In this document: in pieces, positions 24,644 through 34,504 of the stretch
Numbering within the stretch: the first letter of the stretch is position 1
Layout of the letters: each line of letters opens with the position of its first letter
NCBI RefSeq assembly: GCF_029962835.1
Contig: NC_080577.1
Coordinates: 992,001 to 1,056,000, forward strand
Direction of reading: 5' to 3'
Source of the DNA: Magnolia sinica
Taxonomy: Eukaryota; Streptophyta; Magnoliopsida; Magnoliales; Magnoliaceae
DNA length: 64,000 nt
Position numbers and translations under genes: made by a program
Notes under the pieces: generated by a model
Database searches by the model: none
What the model was told of the DNA's origin: nothing
The model's input: only the letters and a program-made list of their open reading frames with translations

Positions 24644-25272
24644 TGTGATGCCCCGTTACTATTGCACATGTGGGCAGGCACTCATGGGCGGACACTGATT
24701 GGGCGGGGTCTAAGGGCCTGGGCGAGTTACTAGTGGTTGGCATGCTACTGTGTACGCAGTGGGAGGTTGAACTTGTCCCATATCGAAAGTGCTGTCCGAA
24801 GTAATGGTGGTTATATGTGTGGTTAGGACCTTCCTTGTACGAGGCCTTTTGGGGGAAATTCTGAGAACAAAACTACGCGGGTCTAGTGGGACCTAGAGCG
24901 GACAATATCGTACAATGTTGGTCGGGCCGTTACAAATGGTATCAGAGCCGAGGACGGCTCAGCCTTCGGTGGAGGATATTGTAACGCCCCGTCACTGTTG
25001 CACATGTGGGCGGACGCTGATGTGGGTGGGGCCTAAGGGCCTGGGCGAGCTACCAGTGGTTGGCAGGCTACTGTGCTGACAGGCTATTGTATACGTAGTG
25101 GGAGGTTAAACTTTCCCACATCGGAAGCGCTGTTCGAAGTAATGGTGGTTATATGCGTGGTTAGGACTTTCATTATACGAGGCCTTTTGGGGGAAACCCT
25201 AAGAACAAAACCGTGCGGGTCCAGTGGGACCCAGAGTGGACAATATCGTACAATGTTGGTTGGGCCGTTACA
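24644..25272 (+). mobile_element. TRIM (miniature terminal-repeat retrotransposon)
   Basis: Two LTRs, 24644-24934 (291 bp) and 24980-25272 (293 bp), both begin TGT-A-GCCCCGT and end GGGCCGTTACA. Between them are just 45 bases: a primer-binding site TGGTATCAGAGCC directly after the first LTR (24937 onwards), a small inverted repeat GAGCCG...CGGCTC, and a purine-rich GGTGGAGGATAT before the second LTR. Flanks TACGG (24639-24643) and TACAG (25273-25277) are a one-mismatch TSD. It has no coding capacity and must use proteins from another element. The GCCCCGT-to-GTTACA structure and (C)CCACATCGGAA motif fit known plant TRIMs. Confidence 0.92.
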
Positions 25273-25611
25273 TACAGTCCACCTTCTTTTGGTCTAACCA
25301 TGCTAGGAAGATATCTGTGATACGTTCTACATTAGACCGCTCAACTTGAAAAAAACTCGTCCTCAAGTTACTCAAGGAACTTGGCCCATGATTCTGACAT
25401 AACTTCTGATACCTATGTTTATTAGTCATTTTCTTGTACTTGGCATTACGATCTTGAGCTGAGATAATACATGTACTCATGCTTTCCTTGACTTGCCTAG
25501 TATCGATCAGATACTTCACTCTTGCCTTTAAAATTTGACATTCTTTTTAACTCACCTGACAGTGAGGGCGGTTAGGCAAGCTAACCCTAGGGACAAGGCT
25601 TATGTGATATT

Positions 25612-25730
25612 GGGTCCTTACTCTTGCCCGGGTGGTAGACTCCTGGGAGTTTCAACTCCCAGTCAAGGGTTCGAGTACCCATAGGTGGTGAAATTCCACC
25701 AGCGTAAGTGTGTGGGGTGTGTAAAAAAAA
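25612..25730 (+). mobile_element. tRNA-derived SINE, best-preserved copy
   Basis: A 119-bp element with a box-A-like TTGCCCGGGTGGTAGACTC and a box-B GGGTTCGAGTACCC, a hairpin arm CTGGGAGTTTCAACTCCCAG, then a tRNA-unrelated GGTGAAATTCCACC segment and a short A tail. It is flanked by a 17-bp TSD with two mismatches (25595-25611 AAGGCTTATGTGATATT, 25731-25747 AAGGCCCATGTGATATT). It inserted into the family-A element. Confidence 0.9.
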
Positions 25731-25877
25731 AAGGCCCATGTGATATTAGATGTTTCTTATGGGAGGTAATCTATCGAGTAAATCTTCTATACATAATAAT
25801 CCATTAAAACTAGGAAGTTTGACATTACCTCAATAGTATTTTTCAATATGATTTAGACGATCTCTTCTATGGATTGG

Positions 25878-26183
25878 TCATCGGGCAAAGTCGTCATTGA
25901 GGTCCTCGTCGCTAGAACTCGCATTATCTAGTAAAGCCTTACAATTCACCCCTGGTAGTGCTATACGAAAATCGAGGTTGTGCCGTATATCAACCATGGG
26001 CGGTTGAGCATCGCATATGGCTCGTGGTGGAATTAGTGCATCCGCAATACGGTTGAGGGTTGCTTGCAACCCTTGCATGGTCAACCGACTCTTCCGGTAG
26101 AAAGCTTCTATTCTTTCCAAAAGATAATAAATCCTTAGATTACCGTCCACAAGATTTTTGTTCATACCTTCGTTGTTTGCCAT
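25878..26183 (-). CDS. Short gag-like ORF of the family-A element
   Basis: The ATG at 26183 lies about 20 bases downstream of the primer-binding site, where gag should start; an earlier ATG at 26261 lies inside the LTR and was not chosen. The 101-aa product starts MANNEG, has a helical, charged middle (YYLLERIEAFYRKSRLTM) and an acidic SSSDEDLNDD end. It lacks a zinc knuckle, protease or RT. It may be the N-terminus of a Ty3/gypsy gag left after deletion. No clear domain was recognised; function is unlikely but the frame is open. Confidence 0.4.
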   Translation of the reverse strand: MANNEGMNKNLVDGNLRIYYLLERIEAFYRKSRLTMQGLQATLNRIADALIPPRAICDAQPPMVDIRHNLDFRIALPGVNCKALLDNASSSDEDLNDDFAR

Positions 26184-26216
26184 CGACCCAAGGGGAGTCC
26201 TCACTTTGATACCAAT

Positions 26217-26902
26217 TGACGGAGGGATGAACATAATGAGGTTGATCACCGTCTTCCTCAAGGATATCTACTCCGAATCCACGGAGCTTCTCTGGACTCC
26301 TCACAGAGACTTCTCGAATCTACGAGGAAAGAAAGCAAGAAAATAGAAATAAATTCTAATAAATTCAAAATTTAATTGATGAATGAAATAAATGAGTTCA
26401 CAACCCTTTAAATAGGGATACCAAGTAATGGGAGAGAAATCAGAAGCAAACTATAACTAAAACTCCCTAAAATTTGTAACTTACTATAAATAGTAATTTT
26501 ACTTTTATAGTAAGTGTCATATGTGGCTTAACCACGTTATTCTACTAATTATTCTAAGCACTTTTCATGTTGGACACAACTCCTAAAGCCCAATGGATGA
26601 AGAGTTATAATCAAATTAAAACTTATTATTTATAATCAAAACATAACTAAACATGGAATTTGGTCGTCGATATGATGGAATCTCGTAAATTCAATGTGGG
26701 TAACCCGGCATAGCCGGGTTGTTAGCTAAAGTAGCTTGTCCTACCCCAAAATCATATATGGTATGTCGAGTCACTCATTTCGGTTTGTGAGATATGCCTG
26801 TTTTAAGGTTCTGACGGTCTTGATGACTTCCACCTCTGATTGGGCCTTCTTTAATACATCTTGGACCTAAAACTAAAAGTGCTTGCGACCTACTCTACAT
26901 CA
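26217..26902 (-). repeat. 5' LTR of the family-A element, complete form
   Basis: 686 bp, beginning TGACGGAGGG and ending TCTACATCA. Contains TATA-like palindromes (ACTATAAATAGTAA near 26483, ATTATTTATAATC near 26623), as in the other copies. Confidence 0.85.
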
Positions 26903-27020
26903 CCTTATCTGATTTAACCAAAAGGTTTCTCAACAAACAGTGATTCCAACCTTGACAACGTAAAGAACAGTTGTGATGCAGTCATCATTTCAAACCACAA
27001 ATAGAGCAAGAGGTTCACTT
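26903..27020. other. 118-bp spacer between two LTR elements
   Basis: Unique-looking sequence, including the TSD of the left element at its start and the TSD of the copia element (CACTT) at its end. Nothing else seen. Confidence 0.5.
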
Positions 27021-27250
27021 TGTTAGTGATAGATATTATTCTTGCCTTGATTGTAGGCTCTGATTTAGTCTTTCTTTGGCTAATGTATATATGGTTAGAA
27101 TATATTTAGGATATCCAACTGTATAGTTAGATTATATTTAGGATATCTGACTGTATATTTCATTCTTGGGTTTTGTTATTCTTGGCATTGTATTCTATAT
27201 AAAGGAGTAATTCCTCCTAATAAAAATTCAGTCTTTGTCAAACGCTATCA
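27021..27250 (+). repeat. 5' LTR of the copia element, with promoter signals
   Basis: Contains TATATAAA at 27196-27203 and AATAAA at 27219-27224, only about 16 bases apart, so the transcribed repeat (R) must be short. The 3' copy retains both signals. A 10-base motif TATTTAGGAT is present twice. Confidence 0.9.
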
Positions 27251-27435
27251 TGGTATCAAAGCCTTAACCCTTTTTCACTTTTCAAATCGTGGTTTCATAG
27301 ATCCTTCTTCAAATCACCATCACAATCAAAGACTCTCCACGCCTCCCTTCTGTTTGACGTTGTTACCACCGTCATTTATCGGCGGCCACTCCTTTTCCGC
27401 CTATCTGTCTTCATACTTGTGGATCTCTTTCCACC

Positions 27436-28314
27436 ATGTCTACTGGCAATGAAATTTCCAAGCCTACTAATGTTGAACTTGATGGGACCAACTACATATT
27501 TTGGTCTCAAAGCATGGAGGCATTTCTTCGAGGGCGCGGATTGTGGGAATACATTGATGGTCCTGAATCTAAACCCGACACCACTGATTTTAAGAAGCTT
27601 AAAGAATGGGACATGAATAATTTTAAAATTATTTCATGGATTCGCTCCACATGCAAGCAGTCGATTGCTATGACCATTGGTAGGGTCATGACTGCTAAAG
27701 TTGTTTGGGATAATTTCACCAACACATATCTATAGACTGATTTTGCTCTTACATATCAACTAGAGATGGAAATACGGAAGCTTCGGCAACAGCCTTCTTA
27801 GCGTATTTCTGCATTTCACTCCCAAATGACTACATTATGGGATCAGTTGGAGCTTACTGAACCTGAATGGACTCATTCTCATGATAAGTATCAGCAACTT
27901 CGTGAGCGGACCAAGCTTGTTCAGTTTTTTCTCGCTCTTACTGATGATTTCGAAGCACTCCAGAGTTCAATTCTTCATCGGAAGCCTTTGCCCACTATTG
28001 TTGATATTCTTCCTAAGTTACTTGCTGAGCAAACTAGGAAGGGTATTGGTATTCTTAATTCTTCACCTTCTGATACTGTGCTCTTTGTCTCATCACAAGA
28101 CTCTCGATCCTCTTCCAAATCCAAGGAGAAGAAGCCATTCTGTGTCTATTGTAAAAAGATGGGTCACTGGAAACAGAATTGTCTTCGTCTTCAGCGACTT
28201 CATAAGAATGACCAACCATGTGCTGCTGCTGCAGAGGCTACACCCTCGTCATCCAGCACTCACTCCAAAAGATATCCAGGAGATGATATGTTAGGCTCTC
28301 GCAAGTCCTGGTAA
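27436..28314 (+). pseudogene. Copia gag, broken
   Basis: Begins MSTGNEISKP, with the typical YIFWSQSMEAFL segment at about aa 18-30. A TAG at 27733-27735 ends the first frame and a second TAG follows near 27799; both read as single-base C-to-T changes of glutamine codons. Beyond these, the same frame resumes (LTDDFEALQSSIL, LPTIVDILPKLLAEQ) and reaches an intact CCHC knuckle, CVYCKKMGHWKQNC, near 28141-28182. The frame is lost before 28314. The product would have formed the particle and bound RNA. Confidence 0.88.
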
Positions 28315-28351
28315 TCCTCATCTTGCAGCTTCTGCTGCTGCTTCTTCAGGT

Positions 28352-29631
28352 ATGCCTCGTGATTCTTTGTGGTTTCTAGATTCTAGAGCATCCAATCATA
28401 TGAATTTTAACTCTACTTCTCTCTCCCATTCATATCCTATTACCTCTTCCTTTCCAATATACACTGCTAACAACACACCTCTTACTGTCACTCATACTGG
28501 CACTGTTTGTACAACCTCTATTACTTTGCATAATGTTTTACTTATGCCTGGATTTTCAATGAACCTTATCTCTACAGTCAATTATGTGATCAAGGTTTTC
28601 ATGTTGCGTTTACCGACTCTAGCTGTATTGTGCAGGATCATTGGACGGGGAAATCATGTGGGACAGGGCGTAGAGTTGGATTTCTCTATTGTATCGAGTC
28701 ACTTCATCTTCCTGTACCTTCCTATGTTGCTGCCAGTGTCACTTCCTCTCTTTGGCATAGCCTTCTTGAACATCTTTCCTTTGATCGCTTAAAAACTTTA
28801 TTTTCTAATGGTTGTTTAGGTTCTTTTAAAACTATTAAACATGTTTCTTGTAAACATTGTCTCTTAGGCAAACAAGTTGTCTTACCTTTTCCTTTGAGTT
28901 CTAGGACATCTATTGCTATTTTTGATTTAATTCATAATGATGTTTGGACTTGTTCTGTGCCTTCGTTAAGTGGTGCTCGTTATTATGTGATCTTTATTGA
29001 TGATTTTTCTCGGTATACTTGGATTTATGTGATTCATAATAAATTTGATGTCTATAAAAAATATGTCGACTTCACTGCCATAATTTATACTCATTTCTCC
29101 AAAAAGATTAAAATATTTCAATCTGACTCTGGTGGTGAATTTTGATCAGGCATTTTTATCGACCTTCTTAAGTCACACGACACTCTTCTTAAGTCACACG
29201 ACACGCTTCCTCAACTCTCTTGTCCAGACACACCACAACAAAATGGTGTTGCTGAACAGAAACACCGTCACATTGTTCAGACTGCTTGCACCATGCTCCT
29301 CTCTTCTCGATTCCCCAAGACTTTTTGGGGGGAGGCCGTCTCCTCTGCTACCTACCTCATCAATCGCATTCCTACACCGCTTCTACGCAACAAGTCCCCT
29401 TATGAACTTCTGTTTGGCCAGGTTCCATCCTATACTCGTCTTTGAACATTCGGTTTTACTTGCTTTGTGTACTTATTATCTAATGTCGAACGCTCCAAAC
29501 TCTCTCCCAAATCTGCCATTTGTATTTTTATAAGATATGGAATCAAACAGAAAGATTATCGCTGCTATGATCCGGAGACAAAACGCATTCGTATCTCACG
29601 TAATGTTGTTTTCTAGGAATCTATTCTTTTC
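28352..29631 (+). pseudogene. Copia protease and integrase, broken
   Basis: The protease region reads LDSRASNHM where the family has a DSG catalytic triplet, so glycine is replaced by arginine. A frameshift near 28578 moves to the frame that carries the gag-pre-integrase domain (KHCLLGKQ) and the integrase: first Asp in HNDVW, second in FQSDSGGEF, then a TGA at 29143-29145, then NGVAEQ with the third acidic residue. A 21-bp in-frame tandem duplication (29164-29184, 29185-29205; LLKSHDT twice) lies between the second and third acidic residues. More stops follow near 29440 and 29615. Confidence 0.85.
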
Positions 29632-31428
29632 ATGGACCTTCCTAGAAATCCTTCTCCTCCCTCCTCGATCATTTGTATTAACCCCTTTCCTTCTGAGTCT
29701 CTTCCTATTGAACCTCCGCCATCTCCTCCTAACAATCCTCTGCCATCTCCTCCGCTGACTTCACCAACTCCACCTCTGTCCTCCACTGACTCTTTGACCG
29801 ATGATCCTCCAGAGGTACACTCCCGTTATCCCACTTGTACTCGTGCCCCTCCCTCTTCTCTTAATGATTATTATTGCTATGCCACTCATATGTTTGACCT
29901 CCATGAGCCGGCGACTTACAAGGAAGCGAGTGTGCATCCTGAATGGTCCAAGGCAATGCAATCAGATTTGCAAGCTTTGGAATGCACTCATACTTGGGAA
30001 CTGGCTACTTTACCTTCTAGCAAGTCTACTGTTGGTTGCAGGTGGGTGTTCAAAATAAAAACACGTGCTGATGGTTCCATTGAGTGGTACAAAGCTCGCC
30101 TTGTGGCTAAGGGAAACACTCAGGAGTATGGTCTTGATTATGAGGAGACCTTCGCTCCTGTTGCCCACATGACCACGGTTCGTAGTGTTATTGTCGTTGC
30201 TTCCTTTCGTCATTGGGCATTACATCAGATGGATGTCAAAAATGTCTTTCTCAATGGCGATCTTCATGAAGAAGTTTATATGGAACCCCCGCCTGGTCTC
30301 TCTCATCAGCCTGGGCAAGTCTGCAGTCTTCGCCGAGCATTGTATGGTCTCAAGCAGGCCCCACGTGCCTGGTTTGAGAAATTTCATTCCACCATCCTCA
30401 CCTTCGGCTTCCGTCAGAGTAATAATGACTTATCTTTGTTCATTCGACACAGTGCTCATGGTGATGTTTTTCTCCTTCTATATGTGGATGATATGATCTT
30501 GACCGGTGGTGATACCCAAGGCATTTCGGCTACCAAGTCCTTCCTCTCTCAGGCATTTGAAATGAAAGATCTTGATAACTTGTCATATTTTCTGGGCAAT
30601 GAGGTTGGTCAGAGTTCTCAGGGCTATATTCTTTCTCAGATCAAATATGCCTCCGACATTCTCTCTATTCCTCATTTTTCTAATGGTAAAGTGGTTGACA
30701 CTCCTCTCGCTCTCAATATCAAACTTCGACCTATAGATGGTATCCCCCTTCAAGATCCTACTCTCTATCGCCAGTTGGTCGGCATGCTTACTTACTTGAC
30801 TATCACTTGGCCTGACATTGCACACGCAGTCCATATTGTCTCTCAATTTATGGCTTCTCCTCGCACTGCACACTACTCTGTTGTTCTTCGGATTGTTCGT
30901 TATCTTTGGGGCACCTTACATTGTGGTATCTTACTCTCCTCCTCTTCCTCTTCTACTCTTTATGCCTATTCAGATGCCGATTGGGCTGGGGACGTGACTG
31001 ATCGCAAGTCCACCACCGGGTTCCTTGTTTTTCTTGGCGACTCTATTATTTCTTGGAAGAGTAAGAAGCAAAATGCTGTTTCTCGTTCTAGTACTGAATC
31101 TGAATATCGTGCTCTTGCTGACATCACTGCTGAGATTGTGTGGCTCCGCCGTCTTCTTGCCGATCTTGGTGTTTTGCATATGTCCCCCACAACTCTATTA
31201 TGTGATAACAAGAGTGCTCTTTACATTTCTAAAAATGATGTTTTCCACGAGCGCACTAAACACATTGAGGTTGACTGTCATCTCGTTCGACATCATTATG
31301 GTCGTGGCACTATCTCTCTTCCTCATATTTCTACTGAACTGCAACTTGCTGATCTCCTGACCAAATCTCACTCTGTTGCTCGGTTTACATCCCTATCATC
31401 CAAACTTCAGCTACTGCCCTTGCCTTGA
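29632..31428 (+). CDS. Copia reverse transcriptase-RNase H ORF, open
   Basis: 598 codons without a stop, ending TGA at 31426-31428, six bases before the 3' LTR. A proline/serine-rich linker (aa 1-70) is followed by the RT: VGCRWVFKIK, the ARLVAKG motif, DVKNVFLNGDL with the first catalytic Asp, LYGLKQAPRAW and the YVDDM active site near aa 285. RNase H follows with YSDADWAGD, STESEYRAL and CDNKSA, the usual acidic residues. It was once the C-terminal part of a gag-pol polyprotein, so the ATG at 29632 is not a natural start. It lies tail-to-tail with the MYB gene, whose stop is 180 bp beyond the 3' LTR. Confidence 0.92.
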   Translation: MDLPRNPSPPSSIICINPFPSESLPIEPPPSPPNNPLPSPPLTSPTPPLSSTDSLTDDPPEVHSRYPTCTRAPPSSLNDYYCYATHMFDLHEPATYKEASVHPEWSKAMQSDLQALECTHTWELATLPSSKSTVGCRWVFKIKTRADGSIEWYKARLVAKGNTQEYGLDYEETFAPVAHMTTVRSVIVVASFRHWALHQMDVKNVFLNGDLHEEVYMEPPPGLSHQPGQVCSLRRALYGLKQAPRAWFEKFHSTILTFGFRQSNNDLSLFIRHSAHGDVFLLLYVDDMILTGGDTQGISATKSFLSQAFEMKDLDNLSYFLGNEVGQSSQGYILSQIKYASDILSIPHFSNGKVVDTPLALNIKLRPIDGIPLQDPTLYRQLVGMLTYLTITWPDIAHAVHIVSQFMASPRTAHYSVVLRIVRYLWGTLHCGILLSSSSSSTLYAYSDADWAGDVTDRKSTTGFLVFLGDSIISWKSKKQNAVSRSSTESEYRALADITAEIVWLRRLLADLGVLHMSPTTLLCDNKSALYISKNDVFHERTKHIEVDCHLVRHHYGRGTISLPHISTELQLADLLTKSHSVARFTSLSSKLQLLPLP

Positions 31429-31434
31429 TTGGGG

Positions 31435-31664
31435 TGTTAGTGATAGATATTATTCTTGCCTTAATTGTAGGCTCTGATATAGTCTTTCTTTGGCTAGTGT
31501 ATATATGGTTAGAATATATTTAGGATATTCGACTGTATATTTAGACTATATTTAGGATATTTGACTGTATATTTTATTCTTGGGTTTTGCTATTCTTGGC
31601 ATTGTATTCTATATAAATGAGTAATTCCTCTTAATAAAAATTCAGTCTTTGTCAAACGCTATCA
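31435..31664 (+). repeat. 3' LTR of the copia element
   Basis: Same length as the 5' LTR and directly preceded by a short GGGG tract after the RNase H stop. The difference pattern to the 5' LTR is about nine transitions to three transversions by hand count. Confidence 0.92.
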
Positions 31665-31843
31665 CACTTATCTTAGGAACACTTTTATGGTTGTGGTCGT
31701 CGGAAACAGATAATAAGATTTACATGTCAACCAGAATAAAGGAAAGAAAAATGCAACTGATAATTTTCTAAAAACGAACAAAAATCTTACAACAACAGAA
31801 ATGACAAGAAAAAAAAAAAAAACAACGGCCAAAGGCAGTTCCT

Positions 31844-34040
31844 TCAGCTATCACGACCTTCTTTCTTCCCGGCGAACCCTTCTCCATGTCTCATTATCCA
31901 AAACCTCTCTATCTCCTCGGGCTTCCGGCCTGGAATCCGGCCCGCTATGAGTGCCCACCTGAAAACCCATCGCATGCAGATTGTCACCTCTTCCATATAT
32001 AAAATGTACAATAAATGAGTAGCATTGTTCAACACCGATCCGGCCCGTATCGCACCTGTATCAGGTCGTTTCAGACCCATGCAGGGTCGACTCGGGTATG
32101 TACCGGGTTTTTTTTTTTTTTTGTGTGTGTGTGGCACGCGCACGTGCCCACCAGCTGGAACAAGCCGTAGTACTACGAAAGCATGAGGAGCGGATTCAGT
32201 CGGGTCGTGACCGTGGGGCCCACCTTGATGTAAGTGTTGTATATCTGTGCCATCTATCCGTTTCTCCGGCTCATGTTTAGCACGTGGGCCCAAAACTGAT
32301 ACTTATCAAAATCTTAGGTGGGCCACGCACACCACAGGAAACAGTGGTGATTGAACATTAAAAAGTTCGCGTGGGCCACAAAAGTTTTGGATGGAGCTGA
32401 TATTTATATTTTCCTTTCATCCAGGTCCATTTGACCTTATCAACATATTGGATATCAAATAAACATTACGGTGGGCCCTAGGAAGTTTTTAATGGTAGAC
32501 ATTCATTCACCACTTTTTCCTCTGGTGTGGTCCACTTGAAATTTGAATCTGCTTCGGTTTAGGGCACGCATCCTAAAATGAGCTGTAAAAACGGAAGGAG
32601 GGAGTAGATATACAATATATACATCAAGGTGGGCCCCACGGTCACGACCTAACCGAACTTGGTCAGGTCCCGACTCGACTGAATCCACGGCCGAAAGCAT
32701 GAGTATGCATGGACCAGAAGGTGGGCCCCAATCATTAGACATACTCATTTTGTTTTACATGCCGTGCACCTGCTAAATCCTTTCAAGTTTCAATAAAGGC
32801 ATTAAATGAGCAGGCAGAGCCAATTGGATAAGGACCCCTGAAAGGAATTCTATTGAGAACGGTCCAAAATATTCAAGTCATGACAATAACCATTTCAGAG
32901 GTTTGCTAAGGCCTACACGGCAATCCGTGTACACGCTGACTCACGTGCTATTGTGTACATACGTGGACGTGAGATCTAATCCGTCCATCAGATGGGTTCG
33001 ATCATGGAGATGCCCTGGCCCAAGAGTCCCTTTGGTTAGCTAATCAATATGTGTGTGGGCTTACCAACCTTACCATTTCATGTGTCATGGTCCCGGTTGC
33101 ATACTCACACAGCCAATAGGGACGTGGCTACTGGATGATGCTCTGTGGCCCCATCATGATGTATGTGTTTTATCCACACCCTCCATCTATTTTGGATCGT
33201 TATTTTAGGAAACAAGCTCAAACAATTAGACAGATTTAAATCTCAGGTGGACGACGACACAGGCAGACAGTGGTGATTGAAAAAGCACACCTTTAAAAAC
33301 CTTCTAATGTTTACTTTCCATCCAACATTTGCTTAGCTCACAGGCTTAGAGGAACGGAAAACACAAATATCAACTTATCTAAAACTTTCGAAACTCTAAA
33401 GAAGTTTTTGTAGGAGTTTAATAGCCACTACTATTTCCCTTAATATGGTCTATCTGATACTTATATTTACTCCATATTCAGGTTCATAACTTAAAATGAG
33501 CAGGAAAAATGGATAAATCATGTGAATAAAATACATATCTCATGATGGGACCCACCGAGCACTATTCAGTAGCGAGTCCCTGAGGCAATCCGCGTCCACC
33601 CTTCTGTGTCCTTTTTCTGGTGCCAGTTGAAGGCGGATTGTGTGTGTGGAGGGTCCACCGTGATGTATCTGTTGATCCATATGGACAGAGAGGATAAACA
33701 GATACATCAGGGTGGGACCCTCTACACATCTGCCCGGACGGTGATCCATACAGGCAGGGGAAGGACGCAATCCACGCTAGTGCCAGTTGGGCCAGGTCAT
33801 GAGCCCACTATCGCGACCCGTAGTCTGTATCAACTACAACACGACCACGTGATCTCTATGTTGCAGATTTACCCTATCCCAAGGAACTCTACCCAAGTGT
33901 TTTTACTGCATCTGGTACCATCCAGTAAAGTGTAGGGATCGATCGAACTGAACGGACTATCCCATAGGCCACCCATTCGATGGACAACCCAATATCCAAA
34001 AGATGCAGCAATTGGCTGGTTCAAACCATATTCAATCTAC

Positions 34041-34079
<39 letters not shown>

Positions 34080-34439
34080 AAGAACTGTCTAAAAATGGTG
34101 ATGTATCAGGGATCTACTGACTTCTGTTAAGTGTGACTTTAAAAATAGGGCACACCCAAGAGGCCATAAACTAATTGGACGGTCCGGATCGATGGTCAAA
34201 GAGAACTCATCAAAGGTTTGCAGTTTGTGGGATCCATACAATATAAATGAGAGGAGCCCGGAAACAGACTAGTATATAAAAACGGAAAAAAAGGTAAAAG
34301 AAAGTAGGAATGAAAATTTACTTGTCGCCTACGAGCCTATACATCCTATAAATGAGATCTTCTTCTTGTTCCGTCATGTTAATGAATTCCCACTCAATGC
34401 TACTGACTTCTGCAAATACCAACAACAAGAAGAAAGAGC

Positions 34440-34504
<65 letters not shown>

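Larger units (their letters stand above)
24105..26902 (-). mobile_element. Family-A non-autonomous LTR retrotransposon carrying a TRIM and a SINE
   Basis: Left LTR 24105-24529 (this is the 3' LTR, with an internal deletion) and right LTR 26217-26902 (5' LTR) are in direct orientation. The five-base TSD CCTTA occurs at 24100-24104 and 26903-26907. Next to the right LTR is a tRNA-Met-type primer site (TGGTATCA on the minus strand, 26207-26214). Next to the left LTR is a purine-rich tract (AAAGTGGAGGGGAC, 24530-24543). The 1.7-kb interior has no protease, RT, RNase H or integrase. Two short frames repeat an RTSSF motif on the minus strand, resembling the C-terminal extension of Ty3/gypsy pol. 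Class Ty3/gypsy-derived is an inference. Confidence 0.85.
27021..31664 (+). mobile_element. Complete-length Ty1/copia retrotransposon
   Basis: LTRs of 230 bp each (27021-27250, 31435-31664) start TG and end CA and are flanked by the perfect five-base TSD CACTT (27016-27020, 31665-31669). A tRNA-Met primer site TGGTATCAAAGCC begins at 27251. Domain order gag, protease, integrase, RT, RNase H identifies Ty1/copia. By hand the LTRs differ at about 12 of 230 positions. gag, protease and integrase are broken by stops and frameshifts, while RT-RNase H is open for 598 codons. Not autonomous as it stands. Confidence 0.96.

Noticed and set aside
24644-25272. Cassandra-type TRIM with a 5S rRNA promoter
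   Set aside because: No 5S-like box A/IE/C arrangement was seen in the LTRs.
25073-25297. 74-aa ORF in the TRIM
   Set aside because: Lies within the TRIM LTR; TRIMs are non-coding and the peptide has no features.
31844-32293. 149-aa minus-strand ORF as a single gene
   Set aside because: Only the last 38 codons are MYB exon 3; the rest is intron 2 read-through into an FB1 MITE.
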